From Pseudomonadota bacterium (GTDB lineage Bacteria; Pseudomonadota; Gammaproteobacteria; Steroidobacterales; Steroidobacteraceae): 64,000 bases of DNA. Within the stretch, counting starts at the first letter, position 1, and the number at the start of each line of letters is the position of its first letter. A model generated the notes under the pieces. It made no database searches, was not told the origin of the DNA, and worked only from the letters and a program-made list of their open reading frames with translations. Both the position numbers and the translations under genes were made by a program. The stretch covers positions 1 through 64,000 of the forward strand of contig JADIYJ010000031.1 of assembly GCA_016705325.1 (NCBI GenBank). The letters run 5' to 3'. Of the stretch, positions 41,487 to 51,314 are shown in pieces.

Positions 41487-42058
41487 TCACTTGACTGTGT
41501 AGCCCTTCGGTTCCAGGCAGGCCGCGAAGCCTTTCCGGAAGAGGTCCACCTGTTGCTGCTGTACGCCCTGCTGCTGCTGCTGGGTGGCCTGCTGTTGCTG
41601 CTGCGTCGTCTGCTGGGCGGCCTGCTGCTGGTTCTTGCGGCTTTGCCGACCGCCGGCCACGACGCCGACCGTGGCGCCGACTGCCGCGCCTTGACCGGCA
41701 TCATTGTTGGCGACCTCACCGATCACGGCGCCCGCGGCGCCCCGCGTGCCGCGCCCCGGAGTCGCGATCCATCCGCGGCGGGGGCCGGTTGGACTGCCGA
41801 CGACGCTGCAGGCTGGGCGGCTGCCGGCGCCGGCGCCATCGGATCCACGCCGGTCTGGCCCTTCGCCCAGGCGTAGCACTCGCCTTCGTCCTGGGCTTGC
41901 TTCTGCGGCGTCTGGCCCTTTGCCGGAAACACGACGATCCCGAGCGACGTGGAAAGTGGCTTCGATGCGGCTGGCGCCGCAGTTTGGCCGTGCGCCGCCA
42001 CTGCGGCCGTCAGCGCCAGGCAAGCCATCGAGATCGAGATCCGTCGAATGTTGTTCAT
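41487..42058 (-). pseudogene. Secreted glycine-zipper protein with a frameshift
   Basis: The start reads MNNIRRISISMACLALTAAV with a signal peptide, then KGQTPQKQAQDEGECYAWAK. After GSRLRGAARG, at about 41735-41745, one base seems to be missing. The expected sequence GAAGAVIGEVANNDAGQGAA (a glycine zipper) continues in another frame. It ends in a glutamine-rich stretch and FRKGFAACLEPKGYTVK at 41487-41489. With the frame restored, the protein is about 190 residues, a typical periplasmic glycine-zipper protein. The shift lies in a GC homopolymer context, so a sequence error is likely. Confidence 0.7.
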
Positions 42059-42089
42059 GAAGAAGTCTCCAGACAGGCCGTCTTGCGCC

Positions 42090-42947
42090 TCAGAAGTCGG
42101 GGTCCGGGAAAGTCGGCTCCCGGTTTTCTGTGAACGCACGGATGCCTTCGACGCGATCCGGATGAACCACCGACCGCCAGTGGCCCTCCATCATGATCGC
42201 GACGGCCTGCTCGACAGGCTCGCCTTGTCCCATCTGCACCGCGCGCTTGACCGCCTGTACCGCCGTCGGTGAGTTACTCGCTATCTGCTTCGCGATTCGC
42301 ATCGCTGCATTCATCAGTTCGGTGCGCGGATGCACCTCGTTGACCATGCCGAGCCGATGTGCCTCCTGCGCAGTGATCGGCTGGCCGGTCATCAGCATCT
42401 GCAAGGCCAGGCCAGGCGGGAGCACCCGTGGCAGGAATACGGGCGCGCCACCGCCTGCCGACAAGCCGACCATCGCCTCCGGCTGTCCGAATCGGGCGTC
42501 GTCGGCAGCGATGATGAAGTCCGTGCTGCTGGCGATCTCACAACCGCCGCCATAGGCCATGCCCTGGACTGCGGCGATGATCGGTCTGCGCAGCAGGCGC
42601 AGCGTGTATAGGACGCGATCAAAGACCTGGCGCTGGCGCAGCCATTGCTCCTTGGTCATGTTCTTGCGCTGGTAGAGGTCGCCGCCGACAGAAAACGCGC
42701 GGTCACCGGCCCCGGTGATGATGGCAACGCGCACGGCCGTACGGGCCGCGATCGTCTCGAGGACCTCGATCAGTTGTGCCGCCAGTTCTGTGGTGATGGC
42801 GTTGTCGGCGTGCGGGCGGTTGAGCGTGATTATCGCCACTTGCCCGCCGGAATCGTACTCGAGAAGAACGAGTTGATCAGGCTCCGGGACATCCGCGGGT
42901 GTGCGGTAACCGAGCTGATGCATCCGCGTATCGCTGTTGTCTGCCAT
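42090..42947 (-). CDS. Enoyl-CoA hydratase/isomerase-family protein
   Basis: The 285-residue protein has the crotonase fold motifs: VAIITLNRPHADNAITTELA, a first oxyanion-hole strand AFSVGGDLYQRKN, a second one GMAYGGGCEIASSTDFIIAA and RFGQPEAMVGLSAGGGAPVF, with the glutamate expected for catalysis. It is not part of a full beta-oxidation operon. It lies 157 bases downstream of the DszB-like gene on the same strand. The CoA substrate is unknown. Confidence 0.88.
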   Translation of the reverse strand: MADNSDTRMHQLGYRTPADVPEPDQLVLLEYDSGGQVAIITLNRPHADNAITTELAAQLIEVLETIAARTAVRVAIITGAGDRAFSVGGDLYQRKNMTKEQWLRQRQVFDRVLYTLRLLRRPIIAAVQGMAYGGGCEIASSTDFIIAADDARFGQPEAMVGLSAGGGAPVFLPRVLPPGLALQMLMTGQPITAQEAHRLGMVNEVHPRTELMNAAMRIAKQIASNSPTAVQAVKRAVQMGQGEPVEQAVAIMMEGHWRSVVHPDRVEGIRAFTENREPTFPDPDF

Positions 42948-43104
42948 AAGTGCTCCGTATCCACGTCGGGCGCAAGTCGCTGGCGTGTTCCCGCAGCCGT
43001 CTATCGGCCCGGAACGGCGCTGCTCCCGCGCACTGACTGCAGGCCTTGCGACGCCGGCGCGGCCCCGGGAATGGGTACGCGCCGGCATCCGGGCGATCGA
43101 ACGA

Positions 43105-44271
43105 TTACCCGATCCGTGCCGCAGGCAAGGTCGGAACCTTGTCTCCAGTCACTTTCTTCCAGCGCTCCTCCAGCAACTCCTTCGCGGCCTGCTCGAGGAA
43201 CTCCGGCGCCGCCCACTTCTGCACGTCGAAGTCGTTCTTGATGTAGCCGTGGCTCAGCATGAAGTCCTTGCCGATCTCGACCGAAGCCAGGTTCTGCGCC
43301 GACAGGTTCGGCACCATGTCGATGTGCTTGATGCCTTCGTACGTGTCCTCGACGTCCATGTAAAACGTCTGCTTGTCGAGGATCGCCGCGGCCGCGTGCT
43401 TGTGCTCGTTGGCCCAGCGCCCGACCTTGATCATGCCCTTCATGAAGGTGACCACGAGTTCAGGATGCTTGTCGGCCATCTCGGTGGTGCAGGTGATGGC
43501 GGCGGGAATGTTGGCCACCTGCAGGGTCCAGTCCGGATAGCGGGACAGGTCCTCGATCGCCTTGAGCTTGCCCGTGGCTTCCTGGAGATGCTGAAACGGC
43601 TTGCTCTGCGTGTAGATCGCATCCACGACACCGGTCAACAACGCGGTCTCGAGCGGCCGGAAGGCCAGGTCGTGCTTGTGGTCGCGCTTGAGCCACAACT
43701 CCGACGGGTTCTCCATCGGGTCGAGCATCTCGGGCTTGTTGTACCAGTCGTCCGGGTACGGGAACTCGACGATCTCGACGTCCTTGCGGGTCATGCCGTT
43801 CATCCGCAGCATCAACTCGATGCCCTGCTCCTCCTGGATGCGCCACCAGTCGTTCTTGATGGTGTTCAGGCTCTTCGACAGGCCGATCTTCTTACCCTTC
43901 AGTTCGGACATCCGGTAGATGTCGTCCCGGGCACGCACGAGCATGCAACCGCCCTCGTGCGGGGCGTGTGTGACGCCGAGAAGCTTGGTCCTGCGGATGT
44001 CCGCATGAACGTGAACGGGCGGGAACAGGCCGCCGAAACGAATCAGGTTGTCGAGGTTGTGGATGTAGTGCGGGTACCAGTCGTTCTCGCGGGTGGACCG
44101 TAGGAAGGCGTACTTGACGCCGATCTTCTTGTACTCCTCACGGGTCCAGCCGAGTTCCTGGTCGACATTGCTGGCGGATACGAGCGGACAGTTGGTGTAG
44201 TACACCTCTTTCCAGTCCAGCTTTGTGACGTTGAGTTTCACAGGCGTCGGTTGCTTCGGGTCGGTGGCCAT
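43105..44271 (-). CDS. DszB-like sulfinate desulfinase homologue (NMT1/THI5 fold)
   Basis: The 388-residue protein lacks a signal peptide, unlike ABC-type binding proteins of the same fold. It matches 2'-hydroxybiphenyl-2-sulfinate desulfinase DszB at key places. YYTNCPLVSASN puts Cys28 where DszB has its catalytic Cys27. His68 and Arg78, in the stretch before FGGLFPPVH, match His60 and Arg70. RTKLLGVTH and the ending KWAAPEFLEQAAKELLEE also align (DszB has QWAAPEFLNNSL). DszB cleaves a C-S bond, releasing sulfite. No DszA or DszC homologue is visible, so the natural sulfinate is unknown. Alternatives are a cytoplasmic NMT1-like protein or a decarboxylase of this fold. Confidence 0.72.
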   Translation of the reverse strand: MATDPKQPTPVKLNVTKLDWKEVYYTNCPLVSASNVDQELGWTREEYKKIGVKYAFLRSTRENDWYPHYIHNLDNLIRFGGLFPPVHVHADIRRTKLLGVTHAPHEGGCMLVRARDDIYRMSELKGKKIGLSKSLNTIKNDWWRIQEEQGIELMLRMNGMTRKDVEIVEFPYPDDWYNKPEMLDPMENPSELWLKRDHKHDLAFRPLETALLTGVVDAIYTQSKPFQHLQEATGKLKAIEDLSRYPDWTLQVANIPAAITCTTEMADKHPELVVTFMKGMIKVGRWANEHKHAAAAILDKQTFYMDVEDTYEGIKHIDMVPNLSAQNLASVEIGKDFMLSHGYIKNDFDVQKWAAPEFLEQAAKELLEERWKKVTGDKVPTLPAARIG

Positions 44272-44514
44272 TTTTAGATCCTCGATTGACTCGGTGGCTC
44301 ATCACCGGCTTGGCGGCGACGATCGGATGTGTCCAGACGCAACTGCGCTCGGCGTAGTTACTCACTCCAGGCGCGGCGGCCTGACGTCTGCGACTGGGTG
44401 GGATTGCAACATTCAGCGGTGCGTCGCTATGCACATATGCCGACATCGGCTATACATTTTCTGACAGGCTGGATTAGTATTTGTGCGGATCCTCCAGCCG
44501 ACCAATCCCTTGAA

Positions 44515-45546
44515 ATGGCACCTAAACAGAAGAAGAAGCAGGACCAGGCGACACTCCGAGTCGGAGGCGCCTTAGGGATAATCGATGTCCTGCGGGACTT
44601 CGGCATCGATCCCGATGAGGTGCTGCGCGAGGCCGGAATCGCGCCGCGGACGTTCGACGATCCCGACAACCTCATCACGTATGCGGCGCGCGGCCGCATG
44701 ATGGCCCGCGCAGTGGCCAGAACCGATTGCCAACATTTCGGACTGCTGGTTGGCCAGCGCATGAACCTGCAAGCACTGGGGCTCGTCGGCCTGTTGGCGA
44801 GAAACGCGCCGGACGTAGAAGCAGCGTTGCGCATCATCGTCAACTACCTGCACCTGCACGCTCGCGGCGCGGTGATGCAGTTGAAAGTCGACCACACCCT
44901 GGCGATGTTGACTTACGCTGCCTATCAACCGAACGTGCCCGCCACCGATCAGACCGGGAGCGCCGCGGTCGCGATGATGGTCAACGTGATGCGGACGCTC
45001 TGCGGACCCCAATTCAGGCCATCGAAGCGCGTTTTTCCTGTCGCAGGCCAGACGATGTCCGACCGCACCGCAAGTTCTTCCAGGTTCCGCTTCGTTTCGA
45101 CGCAGAACACTACGCGCTGCTTTTCTCAAGCGACTGGCTGGATCGGGAGGTGCAAGGCACGGATCCGGAACTAGAACGCCTGCTGCAGAAAACACATCGA
45201 CGCACTCGAGACCAAGCACGGCGGGGAGCTTCCCGAAATCGTGCGCGGCGTGTTGTGCTCTGCGCTATTGACGGGTCACGGAAGCCTCGATCAGGTCGCT
45301 GCCCTGTTCTCGATGCACAGTCGTACGCTGAGTCGACGACTCGAAGAGTTTGGCACCGGCTTCCAGCAACTCGTGGATGAAAGCCGTTTTGAGATCGCGC
45401 GGCAGATGCTGGAGAAAACGGCGCTTTCGGTTGACCAGATTGCCGAGGCGATTGGGTACACCGGCGCCAGTGCGTTTACGCGGGCCTTCAGGCGGTGGAG
45501 CGGCACGACGCCGGCCGTCTGGCGTGCCAAGGGCGCAAACCAGTGA
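44515..45546 (+). pseudogene. AraC-family regulator with two frameshifts
   Basis: The first frame from ATG 44515 encodes an AraC ligand-binding domain: VLREAGIAPRTFDDPDNLIT and FGLLVGQRMNLQALGLVGLL. It shifts at a T5 run near 45031-45036 to RRPDDVRPHRKFFQVPLRFD, then DAEHYALLFSSDWLD. A second shift, at an A4 run near 45187-45190, continues EIVRGVLCSALL. The C-terminal helix-turn-helix (QVAALFSMHSRTLSRRLEE, then LSVDQIAEAIGYTGASAFTR) is intact. Both shifts lie in homopolymers, so the gene may be whole in reality. It is divergent from the DszB-like gene and is its likely regulator. Confidence 0.8.
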
Positions 45547-45840
45547 CCGGCCCCTTCGGTCTTGAACGGCTGACGCGTTCGCAAGGCAGGCGAATCGCGT
45601 GACGAACACGCAGGCCGCCGATCGCATTCTGGGCGACTGGGCTCACGAGCTGCGTGTGCGACTCGATGAGATAAAGGGCAAGTCCTCGAAGTAGGCCCAG
45701 CCGGAGACGGGCGGCACTGTTGGGTAGTGGTATTACCTGAGAATGGAGCATCGATGTCGGCGCGATAATCCTCCTGGACATGCCGAATCAGTGACTGCCA
45801 GCAATAGCAGTCAAGCCAGACACAACGATCGGAGGTCATC

Positions 45841-46541
45841 ATGGAGATCCGTGATAGCGACGGCGGCGCCGTCTCCCGTCGCACCCTTATTGCCGGATCC
45901 GCAGCACTGCTGGCAAGCGGCGGCGTCGGATCCGGAATAGCGGCACCTGCTGCGGCTCCCGCGACTCCAGTGAGCGCGCCCCATTGCCCTGGAAATGGGT
46001 GAAGCTCGACCCGCTCGAGGCCGGGCGGCGTGGCTATCGTTTCTACAAAGAAAAGGGTGGCTGTGGTTCGGCCAGCTACCTCTCGCTGCTCAGCCTATTG
46101 AAAGAGCAGGTCGGTCATCCGTGGACAACTATGCCCGACATGCTGATGGTGCACGCCGCAGCAGGCTTCGGCGGTCACGGGACGCTTTGCGGCGCACTTG
46201 CCGGCGCGTCCGTGATCATCAACATGGTCACCTATGGCGAAAAGCGCGACGAATATCTGCAGAACAATGCGATCGTGGATCGCTTGTTCTGGTGGTATGC
46301 AGAGCAGGATTTTCCGACCGAGCGGTTTGACGACCTCTCACCGTTGCCGAAGCAAATCAAGGTGAAGGCCATGTCCCCGTTGTGCCATACCTCGGTGTCG
46401 AAGTGGTCGCTGGCCGCCGGTGTCACGGATCTGCATGACCAGGCGAAGATCGAGCGCTGTGCCAAGGTGGCCGGAGAGGTTGTCTACATCGTAACGACGG
46501 CGCTGAATGAATTATTCGACGGAAAGTGGGATAAATCGTGA
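45841..46541 (+). pseudogene. Tat-exported C_GCAxxG_C_C-family protein, one-base frameshift
   Basis: A GGAGG ribosome site (45831-45835) precedes MEIRDSDGGAVSRRTLIAGS, a twin-arginine signal (SRRTLI), which runs to a stop after 53 residues. At the C4 run 45979-45982 one more base would join it to LPWKWVKLDPLEAGRRGYRF, open to 46541. That frame has a Cys at GGCGSASYL, GTLCGALAGASV (like GCAxxG) and further Cys at SPLCHTSVS and IERCAKVAG, the C_GCAxxG_C_C pattern. Members are thought to bind redox or metal cofactors. The four cysteines are kept, so a sequence error is likely. The IS element follows 75 bases later. Confidence 0.75.
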
Positions 46542-46616
46542 TTTTCTCTGGTCTCGATTTCGACTTCGGCAAGCGCCGGTGCGACCCTGCGAAGACCCTG
46601 TTCGCGGACGTATCCA

Positions 46617-47783
46617 ATGCACTCCGGCAAGCTGGTTTTCGCTCAGTTGACGAGCCATCTGCCGCTCTCGACGTTTCGTCGCTGCGTGACGGCGTACGGC
46701 GGCGAGCACAAGGTCAAAAGCTTCTCGTGCCTCGAGCAGTTTCTCTGCCTGGCCTTCGCGCAACTCACCTATCGCGAGAGCCTTCGGGACATCGAGGCGT
46801 GTCTGCGGGCGCAGAGCGACAAGCTGTATCACATGGGGATACGCAGTCGGATCTCGCGCAGCACCCTTGCGGACGCGAACGAGGTGCGCGACTGGCGTAT
46901 CTACGCCGCGTTCGCTCAGCGCCTGATCACGATGGCTCGGAAGCTGTATATCGACGAGCCGTTCGGCGTAGATCTCAACGAGACGGTCTACGCGCTGGAC
47001 GCCACGACCATCGATCTTTGCCTCTCGGTCTTTCCCTGGGCGCCGTTTCGCACGACGAAGGCGGCCGTGAAGCTGCACACGCTGCTCGATCTGCGCGGCA
47101 ATATCCCGGCATTTATCCATATCAGCGACGGCAAGATGCACGACGTCAACGTCCTCGACCGACTGCTGCCGGAGGCCGGCGCCTTCTACGTCATGGACCG
47201 GGGATATCTGGATTTCGAGAGACTCTTTAGGCTTCATTCGGCCGGCAGCTTCTTCGTGACCCGCGGCAAGTCGAACCTCAAGGCTCAGCGTCGCTATTCG
47301 CGGCCCGTGGATCGCAGTACCGGCCTCATCTGCGATCAGACGATCGTCCTGACGGGCTTCTACTCCAGCCAGAACTTCGACACACCGCTCCGTCGCATCC
47401 GATTCAACGACCCGAAGAGCGGCAAGCGGCTGGTGTTCCTGACGAACAACTTCGTTTTGCCGGCACTGACGATCACGGAGTTGTACCGCTGCCGATGGCA
47501 GGTCGAACTGTTCTTCAAGTGGATCAAGCAGCATCTTCGGATCAAGCAGTTCTATGGCACGACCGAGAACGCTGTGAAGACGCAGATCTGGACCGCCGTC
47601 TCGACCTACGTACTCGTCGCCATCGTCAAAAAGCGATTGAAGATCCAAGCCAGCCTCTACGAAATGCTACAAATCCTAAGCCTGACCATGTTCGAGCAAA
47701 CCCCTTTGGATACGCTGCTTTCGCAAATCCGCAGCCGTCACAACGATGCCCATGCGCCCAACCAGTTGAATTTGTTCCTCTAA
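46617..47783 (+). CDS. IS4-family transposase (DUF4372 type)
   Basis: The 388-residue protein begins MHSGKLVFAQLTSHLPLSTF, the DUF4372 opening of this IS4 subgroup. It carries the DDE core: ALDATTIDLCLSVFPWAPFR (first Asp), YVMDRGYLDFERLFRLHSAG (second Asp with the YREK-like region) and ELYRCRWQVELFFKWIKQHL (catalytic Glu). The frame is complete, so the element may be active. I could not identify matching terminal inverted repeats or a target duplication by eye; the right end probably lies shortly after 47783. It sits directly downstream of the C_GCAxxG protein. Confidence 0.92.
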   Translation: MHSGKLVFAQLTSHLPLSTFRRCVTAYGGEHKVKSFSCLEQFLCLAFAQLTYRESLRDIEACLRAQSDKLYHMGIRSRISRSTLADANEVRDWRIYAAFAQRLITMARKLYIDEPFGVDLNETVYALDATTIDLCLSVFPWAPFRTTKAAVKLHTLLDLRGNIPAFIHISDGKMHDVNVLDRLLPEAGAFYVMDRGYLDFERLFRLHSAGSFFVTRGKSNLKAQRRYSRPVDRSTGLICDQTIVLTGFYSSQNFDTPLRRIRFNDPKSGKRLVFLTNNFVLPALTITELYRCRWQVELFFKWIKQHLRIKQFYGTTENAVKTQIWTAVSTYVLVAIVKKRLKIQASLYEMLQILSLTMFEQTPLDTLLSQIRSRHNDAHAPNQLNLFL

Positions 47784-47839
47784 CGTCCGGACACTACTGA
47801 CCAGTTCCGCACCAGACCAGCATGATCTGGTGATTGAGC

Positions 47840-47875
47840 AAAAAAACCGGAGCAGGAGGGGGATTCCTGCTCCGG
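47840..47875 (-). terminator. Intrinsic terminator of the patD operon, minus strand
   Basis: CCGGAGCAGGA (47847-47857) pairs with TCCTGCTCCGG (47865-47875) around a 7-base loop. On the minus strand this 11-bp stem is followed by seven T (complement of A at 47840-47846). It lies about 200 bases past the patD stop. Confidence 0.85.
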
Positions 47876-48075
47876 TGTGCGGTCGGCGTCGAGGACTTAA
47901 TGCATCCGTCCCTGCTGCCATCTATTGGCTGATGCTGCCTCTCGGCCTGAGTCAGGCTCGCCCTGGGGGAGCGGCTGACCTGACGCAAGCATCGTGCGCC
48001 TCCCGTGAGTTCGGTGCTGTGACAGATTCGTTGCTTTGACATTGCAGGTCGTGCGGACCTTGCGAGGTTCGTCAC

Positions 48076-49521
48076 CTAACCCACTGTGAGCGCGGCCTGA
48101 AGCTTCGCCATGACGTGCCCGCACCACCGAGTAATCCTCGAGCGCATACGCCGAAAGATCCTTGCCGTAGCCGGAGCGCTTCAAGCCGCCGTGCGGCATC
48201 TCGCTCACCAGCATGAAGTGCGTGTTGATCCAGGTGCAGCCGTACTGCAGGCGTGACGCGACGGCCAGCGCCTTGCCGACGTCCTGTGTCCACACCGACG
48301 ACGCCAGGCCGTACTCCGAATCGTTGGCCCACTTCACGGCATCGTCCGCGTCCTTGAAACGCGTGACCGAAACGACGGGGCCGAACACTTCGCGCTGCAC
48401 GATCTCGTCGCTCTGCCGTGCATTCGCGATCACGGTCGGCTCGAAGAAAAAGCCGCCGCCAGTGCCAGCATTGCCGCCCGCGGTGATCTCGATGTGCTTC
48501 TGCCGTTGCGCGCGCCGCACGAAACCTGCGACGCGATCGCGCTGCTCGGCGCTGATCAATGGGCCCATCTCAACGCCCTGCGCCGTCTGCAGCCCGGTCT
48601 TGATCGTGCTCACGGCGCTCGAGAGATCCGCGACGAGCCTGTCGTAGATCTTCGCCCCGGCATAGATGCGGCAGGCGGCCGTGCAGTCCTGGCCTGCGTT
48701 GTAGTAGCCGAACGTGCGCACGCCCTCCACGACGCTCTGCACGTCCGCGTCATCGAACACGATCACCGGCGCCTTGCCGCCGAGTTCCAGATGCGTGCGC
48801 TTGATGCCGTCCGCCGCCTGCGCGAGGATCTTCTCGCCCGTTGCGACATCGCCCGTCAGCGAAATCATCCGCACCTGCGGGTGCTTCCTGAGTGGCGCGC
48901 CGACGCTGGGCCGCGGCCGCAGACGATGTTCACGACGCCGGCCGGGAAAATCTCCGCGAGCAGCTCGCCGAGCTTCAGCGCGGTGAGCGGCGTCTGCTCG
49001 GAAGGCTTCAGCACGACCGTGTTGCCGGCCGCGAGCGCCGGGCCGAGCTTCCAGGCCGCCATCATCAGCGGGTAGTTCCACGGCGCGATCGACGCCACGA
49101 CGCCGATCGGGTCGCGGCGGATCATGCTGGTGAACCCGGCAAGGTATTCGCCCGCCACGGCACCTGTCAGCGTCCGGCAGGCGCCCGCGAAGAAACGGAA
49201 CACGTCGGCGATCGCCGGGATCTCGTCGTTGAGCGCGGCCGCGAGCGGCTTGCCGCAGTTCTGCGATTCGACCTTCGCGAACGCAGCGCCGTCGGCCTCG
49301 ATGCGATCGGCCAGCTTCAGCAGCAGGTACGCGCGGTCCTTCGGCGCGGTGCGAGCCCAGCCCCCGAACGCCGCATCAGCCGCTTTCACCGCCGCGTCGA
49401 TCTGGGCGCGCGACGCCTCGGCAACGCGGGCCAGCACCTTGCCGGTCGCCGGGTTCAACACGTCTTCGACCTTGCCTTCGCCTGCGACGAGCTTGCCGTT
49501 GATCAGGAGTCTGGTCTGCAT
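48076..49521 (-). pseudogene. patD: Gamma-aminobutyraldehyde dehydrogenase PatD (YdcW), with two frameshifts
   Basis: The start MQTRLLINGKLVAGEGKVED and DEIPAIADVFRFFAGACR match E. coli PatD closely, as do SMIRRDPIGVVASIAPWNYP and the catalytic LELGGKAPVIVFDDAD and YNAGQDCTAACRIY. Two breaks need correction. Near 48895-48912 the frame must change between CGRG and VGAPLRKHPQVRM. Near 48118-48122 an extra G in a GGG run hides the normal ending HVMAKLQAALTVG (stop at 48076-48078). With both repaired it is a full PatD that oxidises 4-aminobutanal to GABA. Errors in sequence are as likely as true inactivation. Confidence 0.82.
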
Positions 49522-49599
49522 GGGTTCGCTCCGGGCGAAGGGCGTTCCTGGGAGTGGAGATGGGCGGCATCCGGTGCGGCGGCACCTCCGACTCTCTAC

Positions 49600-50416
49600 T
49601 CACTTCCTCTCGTCGGGCCGCGTCAGGTAGTACGCGAGCAGGATCGGAACCAGGCGTGACGAGGATCACGACGACCGCGACGACGTTGGTGACGGGCCGC
49701 TCGCGCGGCCGGAACAATTCGCTGTAGAACCAGATCGGCAGCGTGCGTTCGTGCCCGGCCGTGAACAGCGTGACGATGATTTCGTCGAACGACAGCGCGA
49801 AAGCCAGCATGCCGCCCGCCAGCAGCGCCGTGGCAATCTGCGGCAGCAGCACGTAGCGGAAGGTCTGGTGACCGCGCGCGCCGAGGTCCATCGAGGCCTC
49901 GACCCAGCTCGGCGGGATGCGGCGCAGGCGCGCGACGACGTTGTTGTAGACGATGACCAGGCAGAACGTCGCGTGACCCGCGACGATGGTCCAGAAGCCG
50001 GGCTCGAGTCCGATCGTCCGCATACCCGCGAGCAAGGCGAGGCCGGTGAGGATGCCGGGCAGCGCGATCGGCAGCACGAACAGCAGCGTGATCGACTCCT
50101 TGCCGCTGAAGTTGCGGCGGGCGAGCGCGAATGCCGCCAGCGTGCCGAGGATGATCGCGAGCAGCGTGGCCGCGGAGGCGACGAGCAGCGAGAGCCGCAT
50201 CGACTCCCAGATGTCGTCGCGGGCGAAGGCCACGTCGAACCAGTGCAGCGTCAACCCGGGTGGCGGGAACTGGTACGTGCGGTCTTCCGTGGTGAACGCA
50301 TACAGCGCGATCACCCAGACGGGCGCGTGCAGGAACACCAGGCCGGCCGCCGCCATCACCCGGGTGAACAGCGAAGGGCGTTCCCAGGACGGGCGGCGCG
50401 GTTGCTCAGAGCGCAT
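49600..50416 (-). CDS. ydcV: Polyamine ABC transporter permease YdcV, frameshifted near the end
   Basis: The protein has the PotC/YdcV layout of six helices: VMAAAGLVFLHAPVWVIALY, LLVASAATLLAIILGTLAAF, ESITLLFVLPIALPGILTGL and the permease loop EASMDLGARGHQTFRYVLLP. FALSFDEIIVTLFTAGHERT follows. After VAVVVILV an extra C near 49655 shifts the frame; the expected end LVPILLAYYLTRPDERK runs to a stop at 49600-49602. The start ATG overlaps the ydcU stop by 11 bases. Confidence 0.85.
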
Positions 50417-51312
50417 CGAACGCCCCCAGCCGCCTGGCCAGCATCAGGTACAGGCCGATCAGCACGATCGGCACCACCGAAAATGCGGCGGCAAGCGGCA
50501 GGTTCCCGGCGGTGCCTTGCTGCTGGTAGACCATCATGCCGATGAAGTAGCCCGGCGCGCCGACCACGCTCGGAATGATGTAGTCGCCGAGCGTGAGCGA
50601 GAACGTGAAGATCGAGCCCGCGGCGAGTCCGGGCAGTGCGAGCGGCAGCACGACGTTGCGGAACGTCTGGCCCGGCCTGGCGCCGAGATCGGCCGAGGCC
50701 TGCAGCAGCGACGCGGGTACCCGCTCGAGGGCCGCCGCCAGCGGCAGGATCATGAACGGCAACCACATGTAGACGAAGACGACGAACATGCCGATGTACG
50801 ACGAGGCCAGCGACGGTCCGCCGACGATCGGCACCGCCAGCGCCTGGTCCAGCGCACCCATGAGGCCGAGGTGCTCGAAGCCCCAGCTCGCGATGCCCTG
50901 CTTGGCGAGGATCAAGCGCCATGCATAGACCTTGACGAGGTAACTGGTCCACATCGGCAGCATCACGCCGACATAGAACAGCGCCTTGGTCCGCGGCCCC
51001 GCGTAGCGCGCCATGTACAGCGCCACCGGAAACGCAATGACCGCTGCAGTCAGGGTGACGGCGACCGCCATCAGCAGCGTGCGCACGATGATGTCGATGT
51101 GCGCCGGTTGCGTGAGCAGCTGCCGGTAAGTCGCCAGCGTGAACTCGGCACGATGCGGCCGTGAACTCATCGATCGCATAGAAGCTCTGCAGCAGCAGCG
51201 TGAACAGCGAGCCGAGGTAGACGATGCCGAGCCACAGCAGCGGTGGGGCGAGCAGCAACGCGAAGTAGAACGACCGGCGTCCCTGCAGCGAAAACTCCGC
51301 GCGACCGGCCAT
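50406..51312 (-). CDS. ydcU: Polyamine ABC transporter permease YdcU, frameshifted near the N-terminus
   Basis: The gene starts MAGRAEFSLQGRRSFYFALL at 51312, two bases after the ydcT stop. The first helix LLLAPPLLWLGIVYLGSLFT leads to FYAIDEFTA, where two missing bases near 51150-51160 shift the frame. The rest is open: FTLATYRQLLTQPAHIDIIV, permease loop QASADLGARPGQTFRNVVLP and TLGDYIIPSVVGAPGYFIGM. This is the PotB-type partner of YdcV. The break falls in a CCGCATCGTGCC context; error or mutation cannot be told apart here. Confidence 0.84.
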
Positions 51313-51314
51313 GG

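Noticed and set aside
45599..45694. Small GTG-initiated gene of 31 codons
   Set aside because: No ribosome site, no family resemblance and no conserved neighbour coupling; the frame is too short to support.
46542..47840. Defined IS ends with target duplication
   Set aside because: No convincing inverted repeats could be matched between the two flanks by eye, so the element limits are not given.
48076..49521. Programmed ribosomal frameshifting in patD
   Set aside because: The shift sites lack a slippery heptamer with a downstream structure, there are two of them, and neighbouring genes have similar breaks.
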